Assembly: GCA_044464765.1 (NCBI GenBank)
Contig: JBIQKZ010000012.1
Location: 62,001 to 126,000 of the forward strand
Source: JBIQKZ01 sp044464765
GTDB lineage: Bacteria; Pseudomonadota; Gammaproteobacteria; Burkholderiales; Burkholderiaceae_B
Direction: 5' to 3'
Length of the DNA: 64,000 nucleotides
Under the pieces are notes generated by a model. It searched no databases. It was not told the origin of the DNA and was given only the letters and a program-made list of their open reading frames with translations. Below are positions 51,887 through 61,700 of the stretch, piece after piece; position 1 is the stretch's first letter, and the number at the start of each line of letters is the position of its first letter. The translations under genes were made by a program, and so were the position numbers.

Positions 51887-52160
51887 TTTCCTGTCTAGCT
51901 TCATCGTCGGTGCCTGGACCCGCTATGCATCCGGCTATAAATACTCGACCCAACCAAGCAGGACACCGCCCTGGAGACATTCGGATAGACGTTTTCTGGG
52001 CAGTGTCATCCAATGTTCATCAATCTGTCATGGTTGGCGGCTAAGCTTATACATTGCGTGGCGGCCAACAGAACAAACGCGTACAGACGGACGCCCGCTT
52101 TCGGTGTACGCTATAACTGAAACCGTCCTATTCATTGACTCTTGCCACACGAAGGCCGAT
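51887..52160 (+). other. regulatory region between rpiA and phoU
   Basis: This 274-bp gene-free stretch holds the Pho-box-like array (52003-52031) and a -10-like TTATAC (52048-52053). A second candidate TATAAC lies at 52112-52117, closer to phoU. No terminator with a T-run was seen after rpiA. Confidence 0.5.
52003..52031 (+). promoter_or_regulatory. candidate Pho box (PhoB binding array) upstream of phoU
   Basis: Three 7-mers, GTGTCAT (52003-52009), TGTTCAT (52014-52020) and CTGTCAT (52025-52031), recur with an exact 11-bp period and 4-bp spacers. This is the layout of PhoB direct repeats (consensus CTGTCAT units). A TTATAC -10-like element follows at 52048, slightly further than in classical E. 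coli Pho promoters. Confidence 0.6.
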
Positions 52161-52886
52161 ATGTCCGAGCACACCAATAAACAGTTTTCTTCCGACCTCG
52201 AAGCAACCCGGTCGCAGTTCCTGCAAATGGGCGGCTTGGTGGAAACCATGGTGCACGACGCGATGGAAATTCTCGTCAATGGCGAGGTTGCCTTGGCTGA
52301 CAAGGTGCGCGAGCGTGAAAAGGAAGTAAACAGCCTCGAAGTTGAAATCGACGAGCGTATCGGACAAGTCATGGCGCGCAATCAGCCCACGGCGATCGAC
52401 CTTCGCTTGCTGCTTTCCGTGTCGAAGATGCTGACCGACATGGAGCGTTGTGGCGACGAGGCGGAAAAAATCGCCAAAGTGGCGCGCCGTTTGCATGAAA
52501 CCGAAGGGCGCTACATTCCCATTATCGAATTGCGCCACATGACCAATCAGGTTGTCTCGATGATCCACGATGCGCTCGATGCCTTCGCTCGCGAAGATGC
52601 CATCAAGGCGGCCAGCGTGGTGCGCAACGACAAGGAAGTCGACAAAGAGTGGAAGGCGGCGCTACGCCATGTCATTACCTACATGATCGAAGACCCTCGC
52701 ACCATTTCGCGATCCATCGATCTGATTTTCATTGCCCGCTCTTTAGAGCGTATTGGGGACCACGCCAAGAATATGGCGGAAAGGGTAATCTACATGGTGC
52801 ATGGCGACGATGTCCGTCACACTGGTGTAAAGGCCACGGAACGCGTGGCCCGGGGCGAGCACCTGGAAGAAGACCACGACGTATAA
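52161..52886 (+). CDS. phoU: phosphate signalling protein PhoU
   Basis: PhoU is a helical regulator that works with the Pst transporter and PhoR to switch off the Pho response. The 241-residue protein has two PhoU repeats of three helices (about 20-110 and 120-215). Each holds a metal-cluster motif: RCGDEAEKIAKVARR in the first and ERIGDHAKNMAERV in the second. ATG 52161 follows GAAGG. The pst genes that usually accompany it are not adjacent. A degenerate copy of its 3' end lies just downstream. Confidence 0.94.
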   Translation: MSEHTNKQFSSDLEATRSQFLQMGGLVETMVHDAMEILVNGEVALADKVREREKEVNSLEVEIDERIGQVMARNQPTAIDLRLLLSVSKMLTDMERCGDEAEKIAKVARRLHETEGRYIPIIELRHMTNQVVSMIHDALDAFAREDAIKAASVVRNDKEVDKEWKAALRHVITYMIEDPRTISRSIDLIFIARSLERIGDHAKNMAERVIYMVHGDDVRHTGVKATERVARGEHLEEDHDV

Positions 52887-52961
52887 AGCCAATAAGGGTA
52901 GTGCAGGGTATTCTGTGCCGGCCTGCTTCTGGAAGAAGATCACGGCGCATAACGCCAACAA
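52863..52961 (+). repeat. degenerate tandem duplication of the phoU 3' end
   Basis: The last bases of phoU and its flank (52863-52895) recur 66 bp later at 52929-52961 with 28 of 33 matches. The second copy still reads LEEDHGA and a stop in the same frame. The spacing of 66 is a multiple of three, but in-frame stops lie between the copies. Confidence 0.7.
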
Positions 52962-52978
52962 CGCTGATCTGCACTGAC

Positions 52979-53011
52979 TGGGCCCGCGCAACATGCGCGG
53001 GTCCGTTTTAT
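52979..53011. terminator. terminator between phoU and yggX
   Basis: GGCCCGCGCA (52981-52990) pairs with TGCGCGGGTCC region (52994-53004) around a three-base loop, followed by GTTTTATT on the plus strand. It lies between convergent genes and would stop phoU transcription; weaker bidirectional action is possible. Confidence 0.75.
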
Positions 53012-53012
53012 T

Positions 53013-53285
53013 CTATTGCGCGGGCGGCTGGTAGCCTTGCGCTTCGACGTTGGCGCCTTCGAACAGAAAAGCCTGCATCTGCTGCGTAAGGTATTTGCGG
53101 GCGCGAGCATCGGCGAGGTTCAGCCGATTTTCGTTGACCAGGCGGGTTTGGGTTTCGACCCACTGCGCCCAGGCTTCCTTGGAAATGCTTTGCCAAATGC
53201 GTACACCGAGTTCGCCGGGATAGGGTGGGGCGTCCAGGCCTTCGGCTTCACGTTGCAATTTTTCACAGTAGACCATGCGTGCCAT
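53013..53285 (-). CDS. yggX: probable Fe(2+)-trafficking protein YggX
   Basis: YggX is a small protein linked to iron trafficking and protection of iron-sulfur clusters from oxidants. The 90-residue product begins MARMVYCEKLQREAEGLD with the conserved Cys7 and has the PGELGVRIWQSISKEAW segment (about 23-39). The C-terminal LTQQMQAFLFEG is normal. It is convergent with phoU and follows argA on the same strand. Confidence 0.95.
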   Translation of the reverse strand: MARMVYCEKLQREAEGLDAPPYPGELGVRIWQSISKEAWAQWVETQTRLVNENRLNLADARARKYLTQQMQAFLFEGANVEAQGYQPPAQ

Positions 53286-53398
53286 GACTTCTTACCTTAA
53301 AAACAGTTGAGCGATATGACCATTGTACTTGCTTGGCGGCGTCCAAGCGCTTGTTTCGGGTACTGGAAGCGGGAACATGGACTGAAGCAAAGAGCAGG
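53286..53398 (-). other. intergenic region argA-yggX with small palindrome
   Basis: GCTTGG (53331-53336) and CCAAGC (53343-53348) form a perfect 6-bp stem around a six-base loop. On the minus strand a TACAAT -10-like hexamer follows it closely, so the palindrome may overlap a yggX promoter. No T-run makes it a terminator. Confidence 0.4.
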
Positions 53399-54754
53399 CT
53401 ACAAACGCTTGATGAAGACCAGGCTATTGCGTGAGCGATTGTAGTGGGCCTGGCGGGTTTGGGGCAGATCAGAGACGCCGCCCTGGGCGAAGCCGCGCTT
53501 GATGAACCAATGCGAGGTGCGGGTGGTCAGCACGAACAGCCGGCGCGCCCCCATGGCGCGGGCGCGCGACTCGGCGTGGCGCAACAGCAGCTCGCCGTCG
53601 CCTGAGCCCTGCCATTCCGGGTGGACGATAAGGCAGGCCATTTCCGCCATGCCTTCGTCGAGGTAGGGCATGATGGCGACGCAGCCGTAGATGACCCCAT
53701 CGTGCTCCAGGACAGTGAACTGTTCAACATCGCGCTCGATAACGGCCCGGCCGCGCGGAACCAGGGTGCCGTCGGCCTCTAGAGGCTCGATCAATTGCAC
53801 AATGGCGCCGACATCGTCGACCGTGGCCGAGCGAAGGTCGTCCAGCGTGTCTTCGACCACCATGGTGCCCACGCCATCGTGGGTGAAGATTTCGAGCAGC
53901 ACGCTGCCGTCCAGCGTGTAGGGCAGCAAGTGGGCACGCGCCACCCCCCGCTTGACGGCGCGCGACGCATGGGCCAGGAAAAATGCGGTGTCTTCGTCCA
54001 GAGTGCCGCCCGCCAGGAGCGCATCGGCGTCTTCCCGGGCCAGTTCAGTGTCCACCGAGCCATCTTCGTCCTGCACGGTGCGCCCCTGGGTCAGAAAAAT
54101 CAGCTTCTCGGCCCGCAAGGCCACCGCCGCGCTGGTGGCAAGATCTTCCATGGCCAGATTGAAGGCTTCGCCCGTGGGAGAGAAGCCCAGCGGCGAAAGC
54201 AGTACGATGGCGCCTTGGCTCATGACCGATTTCAGGGCGTTGATGTCGAGCTTGCGCACGGTGCCCGTATGCTGGTAGTCGACGCCTTCGATAATGCCTA
54301 CCGGCCGTGCCGTCACGAAGTTGCCTGAGATCACGCGAATCTGGGCGTGTGACATAGGAGTGTTGGGCAGGCCCTGGCTGAAAGCGGCCTCGATATCCAG
54401 GCGGATTTCACCGGCGGCTTCTTTGGCGCATTCAAGCGCTTCGGTGGTGGTGGGTTCGGTGCCGCGGCCGAATTGCTGGGCAAAACCCTTAAGCTTGAGC
54501 TGTTCGTTCACCTGGGGGCGCGACCCATGCACCAGCACCAGTTTGACGCCCAGCGCCGACAGCAGTGAGAGATCTTGAATAAGGGTGTTGAGGACACCGT
54601 CGAAGACCAGTTCCCCGCCGAACCCGACGACAAAGGTTTTACCCCGGAAGTCATGGACATAAGGGGCCACCTCGCGAAACCAGCGCACGAATTGCGCGGG
54701 GGCGAACTCGGGGGCGTCTTGAGCGGAAAGCGTATCAGCGTCGGTCGTGGCCAT
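53399..54754 (-). CDS. argA: amino-acid N-acetyltransferase ArgA
   Basis: ArgA acetylates glutamate at the start of arginine synthesis. The 451-residue protein joins an amino-acid-kinase-like domain (about 20-290, with GGELVFDG and LVHGSRPQVNEQLKLKG) to a GNAT acetyltransferase domain (about 305-440, with HPEWQGSGDGELLLRHAESR for acetyl-CoA binding). An ATG at 54781 would add nine residues, but the -10 element at 54791-54798 lies only ten bases before it, so I prefer 54754. It is divergent from hrpA. Confidence 0.93.
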   Translation of the reverse strand: MATTDADTLSAQDAPEFAPAQFVRWFREVAPYVHDFRGKTFVVGFGGELVFDGVLNTLIQDLSLLSALGVKLVLVHGSRPQVNEQLKLKGFAQQFGRGTEPTTTEALECAKEAAGEIRLDIEAAFSQGLPNTPMSHAQIRVISGNFVTARPVGIIEGVDYQHTGTVRKLDINALKSVMSQGAIVLLSPLGFSPTGEAFNLAMEDLATSAAVALRAEKLIFLTQGRTVQDEDGSVDTELAREDADALLAGGTLDEDTAFFLAHASRAVKRGVARAHLLPYTLDGSVLLEIFTHDGVGTMVVEDTLDDLRSATVDDVGAIVQLIEPLEADGTLVPRGRAVIERDVEQFTVLEHDGVIYGCVAIMPYLDEGMAEMACLIVHPEWQGSGDGELLLRHAESRARAMGARRLFVLTTRTSHWFIKRGFAQGGVSDLPQTRQAHYNRSRNSLVFIKRL

Positions 54755-54790
54755 GTGTCTGGATTGTATCCCTGGTTGCATTTGTGCGAA

Positions 54791-54798
54791 ATTATAAT
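54791..54798. promoter_or_regulatory. shared palindromic -10 element for argA and hrpA
   Basis: ATTATAAT contains TATAAT on both strands, offset by two bases. On the minus strand it would start argA transcripts near 54784, and on the plus strand hrpA transcripts near 54805. No clear -35 is seen in either direction. Confidence 0.45.
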
Positions 54799-54844
54799 AA
54801 CCGACTACCCTTTATTCGAATATTTAACTCATGAGCTTGTTGAT

Positions 54845-57800
54845 TTGTCGGTAAACACACACACTGCCCGCCCGGGCGCGCCTGTTCGGCGCGATCCCCC
54901 GCCCATCCACTACCCGGAAGACTTGCCGGTCAGTAGCCGGCGCCAAGACATCGCGGCTGCCATCCAAGCCAATCAGGTCGTCATTATCTGTGGCGAAACC
55001 GGATCGGGAAAAACCACCCAGCTTCCCAAAATATGTCTGGAATTGGGACGCGGACTATCGAAGATGATCGGCCACACCCAGCCGCGTCGCCTGGCGGCCA
55101 CGTCGGTGGCCCGGCGCATCGCCGACGAGCTCAAGACCGAACTGGGCGACTGGGTGGGCTATCAAATACGTTTCAATGATCGTACGGGCCCGCAGGCGGC
55201 CATCAAACTGATGACCGATGGCATATTGCTGGCCGAGTCACAGCGCGACCCTTTGCTGCGTCGCTACGACACCATCATTATCGATGAGGCGCACGAGCGC
55301 AGCCTGAACATTGATTTTCTGTTGGGCTTTCTGCAACAGCTGTTGCCGCGTCGCCGTGATCTGAAGCTCATCATCACGTCGGCGACCATCGATGCGGATC
55401 GCTTTGCCCGGCATTTCGCGCACAAGGGCAAGCCGGCCCCGGTTCTCGAGGTTTCGGGGCGCTTGTATCCCGTGGATGTCCTGTATCGGCCGGTGTTGCG
55501 GGACGACCCCAAGGCGGGCAGCCTGGCGGGGCGTGGGCAAGAGAACGCAGGCAGGAAGGGCGCCGACGAAGAACGTGACCTGGTCGATGCCGTGGTCGAT
55601 GCCGTGGCCGAATGCGCGCGCCATGGCAGCGGCGATATTCTGGTGTTTCTTCCCGGAGAGCGCGAAATCCGCGAGGCGGCGGAAGCCCTGCGCAAGAACC
55701 ATCCGCCCGGCGTGGATGTGCTGTCTTTGTTCGCTCGCTTGTCCCAGGCCGAGCAAGAACGTATTTTCAGGCCGCAGGGCAATGCCCGGCGCATCGTGCT
55801 GGCGACCAATGTCGCCGAGACGTCGCTGACGGTGCCGGGCATACGTTATGTGGTGGATAGCGGGCTGGCGCGTATCAAGCGATATTCCTGGCGCAACAAG
55901 GTCGAGCAACTGCGCATCGAACCCATCAGCCAAGCGTCGGCCAACCAGCGCGCCGGACGTTGCGGGCGGATCGGGCCGGGCGTTTGCATCCGCTTGTACG
56001 ATGAGACCGATTTCAAGCAGCGGCCGGCTTTCACCGACCCCGAGATCCTGCGCTCATCGCTTGCGTCAGTCATCCTGAGAATGAAGGCGCTCAAGCTTGA
56101 GTCGATCGAAACCTTTCCGTTTGTCGATCCGCCAACGGGTCGCGCTATCGCCGACGGCTACCACCTGCTTCAGGAACTGGGCGCCCTGGATGATCAGAAT
56201 CAATTGACCGGCACCGGCAAGACGCTGGCGCGCCTGCCTGTCGATCCGCGCCTGGCGCGCATGATTCTGGAGGCCAAGGAACAGCACTGCCTGGCTGAAT
56301 TGCTGGTGATTGCGTCGGCGTTGTCCGTGCAAGATCCGCGAGATCGGCCCGCGACCGAGCGCGAGGCCGCCGAAGCCGCGCATGCCAAGTTCGGCGATGA
56401 CAAGTCTGAATTCATGACTTACCTGAAGTTGTGGCGGTGGTATGAAGAGCAGATCGCGCATAAGGCTTCGCAGCGCAAACTCGTGGCGTTGCTGCGGCAG
56501 AACTTCCTGTCCCCGCTGCGTATGCGTGAGTGGCGGGATGTGCACGGCCAGCTTGCCGCCCTGGTGGGCGAGCAGGGCTGGCGGGTCAATACGTTGGCAG
56601 CGACCTACGAACAGGCGCACATGGCCTTGCTGGCCGGATTGCTGGGAAATATCGGCCTCAAGAATGATGAGGGCTCGGGCTACCAGGGCGCGCGCGACAT
56701 TCGCTTCCAGATCCATCCCGGGTCGCGGCTGGTGAAGAAGGTCGGTCGCTGGATTGTCGCGGCCGAGCTGGTGGAAACCTCGCGTTTGTATGCACGTTGC
56801 GTGGCCCGAATCGAACCGGTCTGGCTGGAACGGGCAGGAGCCCACCTGCTGCGCCGCGCCTGGTCCGACCCCCGTTGGGATAGGAAGGCAGGTCAAGTCG
56901 TGGCCAATGAACGGGCCACGTTGTATGGCCTGCAAGTGTATAACGGTCGTCGCATCCATTTTGGCCGCATCGATCCGGCGCAAGCACGGGAAATCTTCAT
57001 CAGAGAAGCCCTCGTGCACGGCGAGATCGATACGCCGCTGGTGTTTGTAAACCAGAACCGACAACTGATTCGCCGCATCGAAAAGCTGGAGCACCAGGCG
57101 CGCCGGCCCGACATCCTCGTGGACGACGCCTTGATCCATGAGTTTTACGACAGGCAGATACCGGCCGACGTCTTCCAGACGGCGACACTCGAGAAATGGG
57201 CGGGCGGCCTGGATAAGGAAGCTTCCCGACGGTTGCTGCTGACGCGTGACGAACTGATGCGACACGAGGCTTCGGGCGTGACGACCGACGTTTTCCCCAA
57301 AACGGTCACGTGGCAGGGGGTGGAGATGCGTCTCGACTATCATTTCGAGCCGGGCTCGGTGCGCGACGGCGTAACGCTTTCCGTGCCGTTGTATGCCTTG
57401 AACAAGCTCGATCCCGCGCGGTGCGAATGGCTGGTGCCGGGCATGCTCAAGGAAAAGGTGCATCTGCTGCTGAAATCATTGCCGCAAAAGCTGCGCCGCC
57501 ATTGCGTGCCATTGCCAGATTACGCCGCGGGTTTCTATGAGCGCTGGTTCGACAAGGCTGCTAACCCGGAAGGGGGGCTGCTGGAAGCCGTGGCCGCCGA
57601 CATGTGGGCACAGGTGAAGATACGGCCGGCGCGCGCGGACTTCAAGGTGGAAACCTTGCCGGCCCACCTGTTCATGAACTTCAAGGTGGTGGACGAGCAT
57701 GGACGCATGCTGTCCGGCGGGCGCAACCTGGAGCAATTGAAGGCCGAGCATGGGCAACAGGCGCAGGCCTCCTTCCAGAAGCTTGCTGCCGGCGATGACA

Positions 57801-58669
57801 CGATTGCCCAAGCGCTCGCTCATGAAGAACTGACGGACTGGACCTTTGGCCCGTTGCCCGAGCTGATGGAAATCAAGCGCAAGGGGCAGTCTTTTGTTGG
57901 CTATCCCGCGTTGCTCGACCGTAAAACCCATTGCGACCTGGATGTTTTTGACGATCCGCGCGAAGCGGCCCTACAGCATCGCGCGGGCTTGTTGCGGCTG
58001 TTTCGGCTTGGCTTGCGTGAACAAGCCAAGTTTCTTGAGAAAAACCTGAACGATCTGACGCGCATGAGCATGCTGTACATCAGCCTGGGCACCCAGGATG
58101 AGTTGCGGGACCAGATTATCGATACCGCCATCGAACAAGCCTGTTTGGTCGACCCCCTGCCGATGGATGAGGCCGGCTTCCAGGCACGTAAGGCCGATGG
58201 CAAGACGCGGCTGGGCCTGCTGGCTCAAGAGGTGGCGCGATTGGCCGGAACCATACTGACCGAATGGGCCACCGTGCAAAAGAAGCTGCCCCAGGCCAAA
58301 TCGCACCCGGCCAGCCACGGCGACCTCCAGAAGCAGCTGGATGCTCTGATGAGCAAGCACTTCATACGGCGCACACCCTACAGGCAACTGGTTCATTTCC
58401 CGCGCTACCTGAAGGCGGTGCAGGCGCGCATCGACAAGCTCAGGGCCGATCCGGCCCGCGACGCTCGGTTGATGGCGGAAATGGCGCCTTTGCTGACGCA
58501 GTTCCAGCGGGCGCAGGCCGCCTTGAAAGGCGCGCCTGACTCCGGCATGGATGAGTTTCGCTGGTTGCTTGAAGAGTTGCGCGTGGCTTTGTTTTCCCAA
58601 GAGCTTCGTACGCCGATGCCCGTCTCTGTAAAGCGGCTGCAAAAAGCCTGGGCGGTCATGCAGCGCTAG
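54845..58669 (+). CDS. hrpA: ATP-dependent RNA helicase HrpA
   Basis: HrpA is a DEAH-box helicase that in E. coli rescues stalled ribosome collisions. The protein (about 1274 residues) has Walker A GETGSGKTTQLPK (about 48-60), the DEAH motif in IIIDEAHERSLNIDFLL, SAT, and the QRAGRCGR motif VI. A helicase-associated region follows, and a long C-terminal DUF3418 domain occupies roughly the last 600 residues. There is no ATG at the expected start; a TTG at 54845 is the best choice. The open frame extends upstream through argA in antisense. Length matches E. coli HrpA (1300). Confidence 0.9.
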   Translation: MSVNTHTARPGAPVRRDPPPIHYPEDLPVSSRRQDIAAAIQANQVVIICGETGSGKTTQLPKICLELGRGLSKMIGHTQPRRLAATSVARRIADELKTELGDWVGYQIRFNDRTGPQAAIKLMTDGILLAESQRDPLLRRYDTIIIDEAHERSLNIDFLLGFLQQLLPRRRDLKLIITSATIDADRFARHFAHKGKPAPVLEVSGRLYPVDVLYRPVLRDDPKAGSLAGRGQENAGRKGADEERDLVDAVVDAVAECARHGSGDILVFLPGEREIREAAEALRKNHPPGVDVLSLFARLSQAEQERIFRPQGNARRIVLATNVAETSLTVPGIRYVVDSGLARIKRYSWRNKVEQLRIEPISQASANQRAGRCGRIGPGVCIRLYDETDFKQRPAFTDPEILRSSLASVILRMKALKLESIETFPFVDPPTGRAIADGYHLLQELGALDDQNQLTGTGKTLARLPVDPRLARMILEAKEQHCLAELLVIASALSVQDPRDRPATEREAAEAAHAKFGDDKSEFMTYLKLWRWYEEQIAHKASQRKLVALLRQNFLSPLRMREWRDVHGQLAALVGEQGWRVNTLAATYEQAHMALLAGLLGNIGLKNDEGSGYQGARDIRFQIHPGSRLVKKVGRWIVAAELVETSRLYARCVARIEPVWLERAGAHLLRRAWSDPRWDRKAGQVVANERATLYGLQVYNGRRIHFGRIDPAQAREIFIREALVHGEIDTPLVFVNQNRQLIRRIEKLEHQARRPDILVDDALIHEFYDRQIPADVFQTATLEKWAGGLDKEASRRLLLTRDELMRHEASGVTTDVFPKTVTWQGVEMRLDYHFEPGSVRDGVTLSVPLYALNKLDPARCEWLVPGMLKEKVHLLLKSLPQKLRRHCVPLPDYAAGFYERWFDKAANPEGGLLEAVAADMWAQVKIRPARADFKVETLPAHLFMNFKVVDEHGRMLSGGRNLEQLKAEHGQQAQASFQKLAAGDDTIAQALAHEELTDWTFGPLPELMEIKRKGQSFVGYPALLDRKTHCDLDVFDDPREAALQHRAGLLRLFRLGLREQAKFLEKNLNDLTRMSMLYISLGTQDELRDQIIDTAIEQACLVDPLPMDEAGFQARKADGKTRLGLLAQEVARLAGTILTEWATVQKKLPQAKSHPASHGDLQKQLDALMSKHFIRRTPYRQLVHFPRYLKAVQARIDKLRADPARDARLMAEMAPLLTQFQRAQAALKGAPDSGMDEFRWLLEELRVALFSQELRTPMPVSVKRLQKAWAVMQR

Positions 58670-58730
58670 TCCTGTTGCCGAGGGGGCAGGCTGCATTCCT
58701 GAACACCGTGCGACTGAGTACAATCCGCCT

Positions 58731-61700
58731 ATGAGCGATGCAACCATTTCCCCGTCTTTTGTCCACTTGCGTATCCACTCCGAATTCTCGGTGGTGGATG
58801 GCATTGTGCAGATCCCGCAACTGGTCAAGAAGGTGGCCGCCGATGGCCAGCCGGCGGTTGCCCTGACAGACCTGTCCAATATCTTCGGCTTGATCAAGTT
58901 CTACAAGGCAGCCCGAAATGCAGGGATCAAGCCTCTTGCGGGCTGCGACATCTGGCTGGAAAACGAAACCGACCGGGACAAGCCGCATCGACTTTTGTTG
59001 TTGGTGACTAGCCATGAAGGCTATCTGAATCTATGCGACATCCTCACGCGGTCCTGGCTGGAGAATCAGTACGCGGGCCGAGCCGAGGTGCGTGCCCAAT
59101 GGCTGGAGCACCGCAAGGGGCTTATTGTGCTGTCCGGAGCCCGAGGCGGCGATGTCGGCCAGGCCCTGGAGGCCGGCCGGCCGGACGAGGCGCGAGCGTT
59201 GGCCCGCCGATGGGCGGCACGTTTTCCAGATCACTACTACATTGAATTGCAACGCAGTTCGGCCGACGGCGACGAAGCCTATGTACAGGCTGCCATGCAC
59301 CTTGCCGCCGACTTGGCGCTTCCGGTGGTCGCGACCCACCCGGTGCAGTTTCTGCACAAGGAAGACTTCCGTGCCCACGAAGCGCGTGTTTGTATTGCCC
59401 AGGGCGAGCAGCTTGCCAATCCCAAAAGGGCCAGGCGTTTTACACAAGATCAGTATTTGCTGGACGCGGCCGAGATGGCCGAGCGCTTTGCCGATGTGCC
59501 CTCTGCCTTGGCCAATACGCTTGAAATTGCCAAACGTTGCAACTTAGAGTTGGAGTTGGGCAAGGCCCGTCTGCCGGACTTTCCCACACCCGAGGGTGTA
59601 ACGCTGGACGACTATCTGGTGCAGCTGTCACGCGAGGGGCTGGCCCAGCGCATGGTGCAGTTGTTTCCCGACGAAGCGCAGCGCACGGAGCAGTATCCGC
59701 AATACGCCGAACGTCTGGAGTGGGAGTGCAAAACCATCATCAGCATGGGTTTCCCGGGGTACTTTCTGATCGTTGCCGATTTCATCAACTGGGGCAAGAA
59801 CAATGGCGTGCCGGTAGGGCCGGGCCGTGGTTCGGGGGCGGGTTCGTTGGTGGCTTATTCGTTGGGCATCACCGATCTGGATCCTATACGCTACGACTTG
59901 CTGTTCGAGCGCTTTTTGAATCCCGAGCGTGTTTCCATGCCCGACTTCGATATTGACTTTTGCCAGGATAACCGCGAACGCGTCATTGACTACGTGAAGC
60001 AGAAATACGGCAAAGAGGCGGTCAGCCAGATCGCCACATTCGGTACGCTGGGCGCCAAGGCGGTGGTGCGGGATGTGGGTCGGGTGCTGGAAATGCCCTA
60101 CATGCTTTGCGATGGCTTGTCCAAGATGATTCCGTTCAACCCGGCGGACCCCTGGACGCTATCGCGCGCACTAAGCGATGAGCCCGCCTTCAAAGAGCGT
60201 TACGATCAAGACGAAGAAGTCCGCGCGCTGATCGATCTTGCCCGGCCACTGGAGGGCTTGACGCGCAATATTGGCATGCATGCCGGAGGTGTGCTGATCG
60301 CACCGGGCAAACTTACCGATTTTTGCCCCTTGTACAGTCAGGCGGGGCCCGACAGCAGCGCCGTTTCGCAGTTCGATAAAGACGATGTCGAAGCGGCCGG
60401 CCTGGTCAAATTCGACTTCCTGGGTTTGCGCAACCTGACGATTCTGGATTGGGCCGTGCGGTATGTGCGCCGGTTCAATGCAAACAAACGCGATTTCGAC
60501 CTCATGGCGTTGCCGCTGGACGATGCCGCCACCTATCAGTTGCTTAGCGAAGGCAACACCACGGCGGTATTCCAGCTAGAGTCGCGCGGCATGAAGGAGT
60601 TGCTCAAGAACCTCAAGCCCAATACCTTCGAAGACATCATCGCCATGCTGGCCTTGTATCGACCGGGGCCGCTCGAATCCGGCATGGTGGTCGACTTCGT
60701 GAACCGCAAGCATGGCCGTGCCGAGGTGGATTATTTTCATCCCGATCTGGAGCCCGTGCTGAAAAGCACCTATGGCGTCATTGTGTATCAAGAACAGGTG
60801 ATGCTGATTTCCCAGATCATTGGAGGCTATACGCTGGGTGGCGCGGACATGCTGCGTCGCGCCATGGGGAAGAAAAAGCCCGAGGAAATGGCCAAGCACC
60901 GGGAGATCTTCGAGAAAGGCGCCGTCGAAAAAGGTTACGACGCCGACCTGGCGGTCAAGCTGTTTGATCTGATGGAGAAGTTTGCCGGCTACGGCTTCAA
61001 TAAAAGCCACTCAGCCGCTTATGCGTTGATCGCCTACCAGACGGCCTGGCTGAAAGCGTATCATCCCGCCGAGTTTTTTGCCGCTACGCTGTCATCCGAT
61101 ATGGATGATACCGACAAGGTGCAAATTTTCTGGAAAGACGCCCTGGTTAACGGAGTTCAGGTGCTACCGCCGGATGTCAATGCTTCCCCGTACCGGTTCG
61201 AGCCGGTCGCCGACCAGTACACACAGAAAGGGCAGCCGCCCCGCACCATGCGCTATGGGCTGGGCGCGATCAAAGGCACGGGTCAGGGGGCGGTCGAGGA
61301 GATCATACGCGCACGCGAACAAGATGGTCCGTTTAAAAGCCTTTTTGATTTTTGCCGTCGCATCGATCGCCACACGGTTAATCGCCGCACCATCGAGGCC
61401 CTGATTCGCGCCGGGGCATTTGACACCATCGCCGATAATCGCGCGGCTTTGCTGGCGACGATCAGCAGCGCGATCGAGGCGGCCGAGCAGGCCGACCGCA
61501 GCGCTAATCAAGTCTCGTTGTTCGACGACGACAGCAATGATATTGTCGAAGGCGAGTTGGCCAAGGTGGCGGCCTGGAATTTGCAAGAGCAACTGACTCA
61601 GGAAAAGGCGGCCATGGGCTTCTTTTTTAGCGGTCACCTTTTCGATGCCTGGCGTGACGAGGTTCGTCGCTTTGCACCCAAGCCGCTATCCCGCCTGGAG

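Noticed and set aside
54575..54844. Upstream extension of the hrpA frame
   Set aside because: It is antisense to argA coding sequence and precedes the likely promoter.
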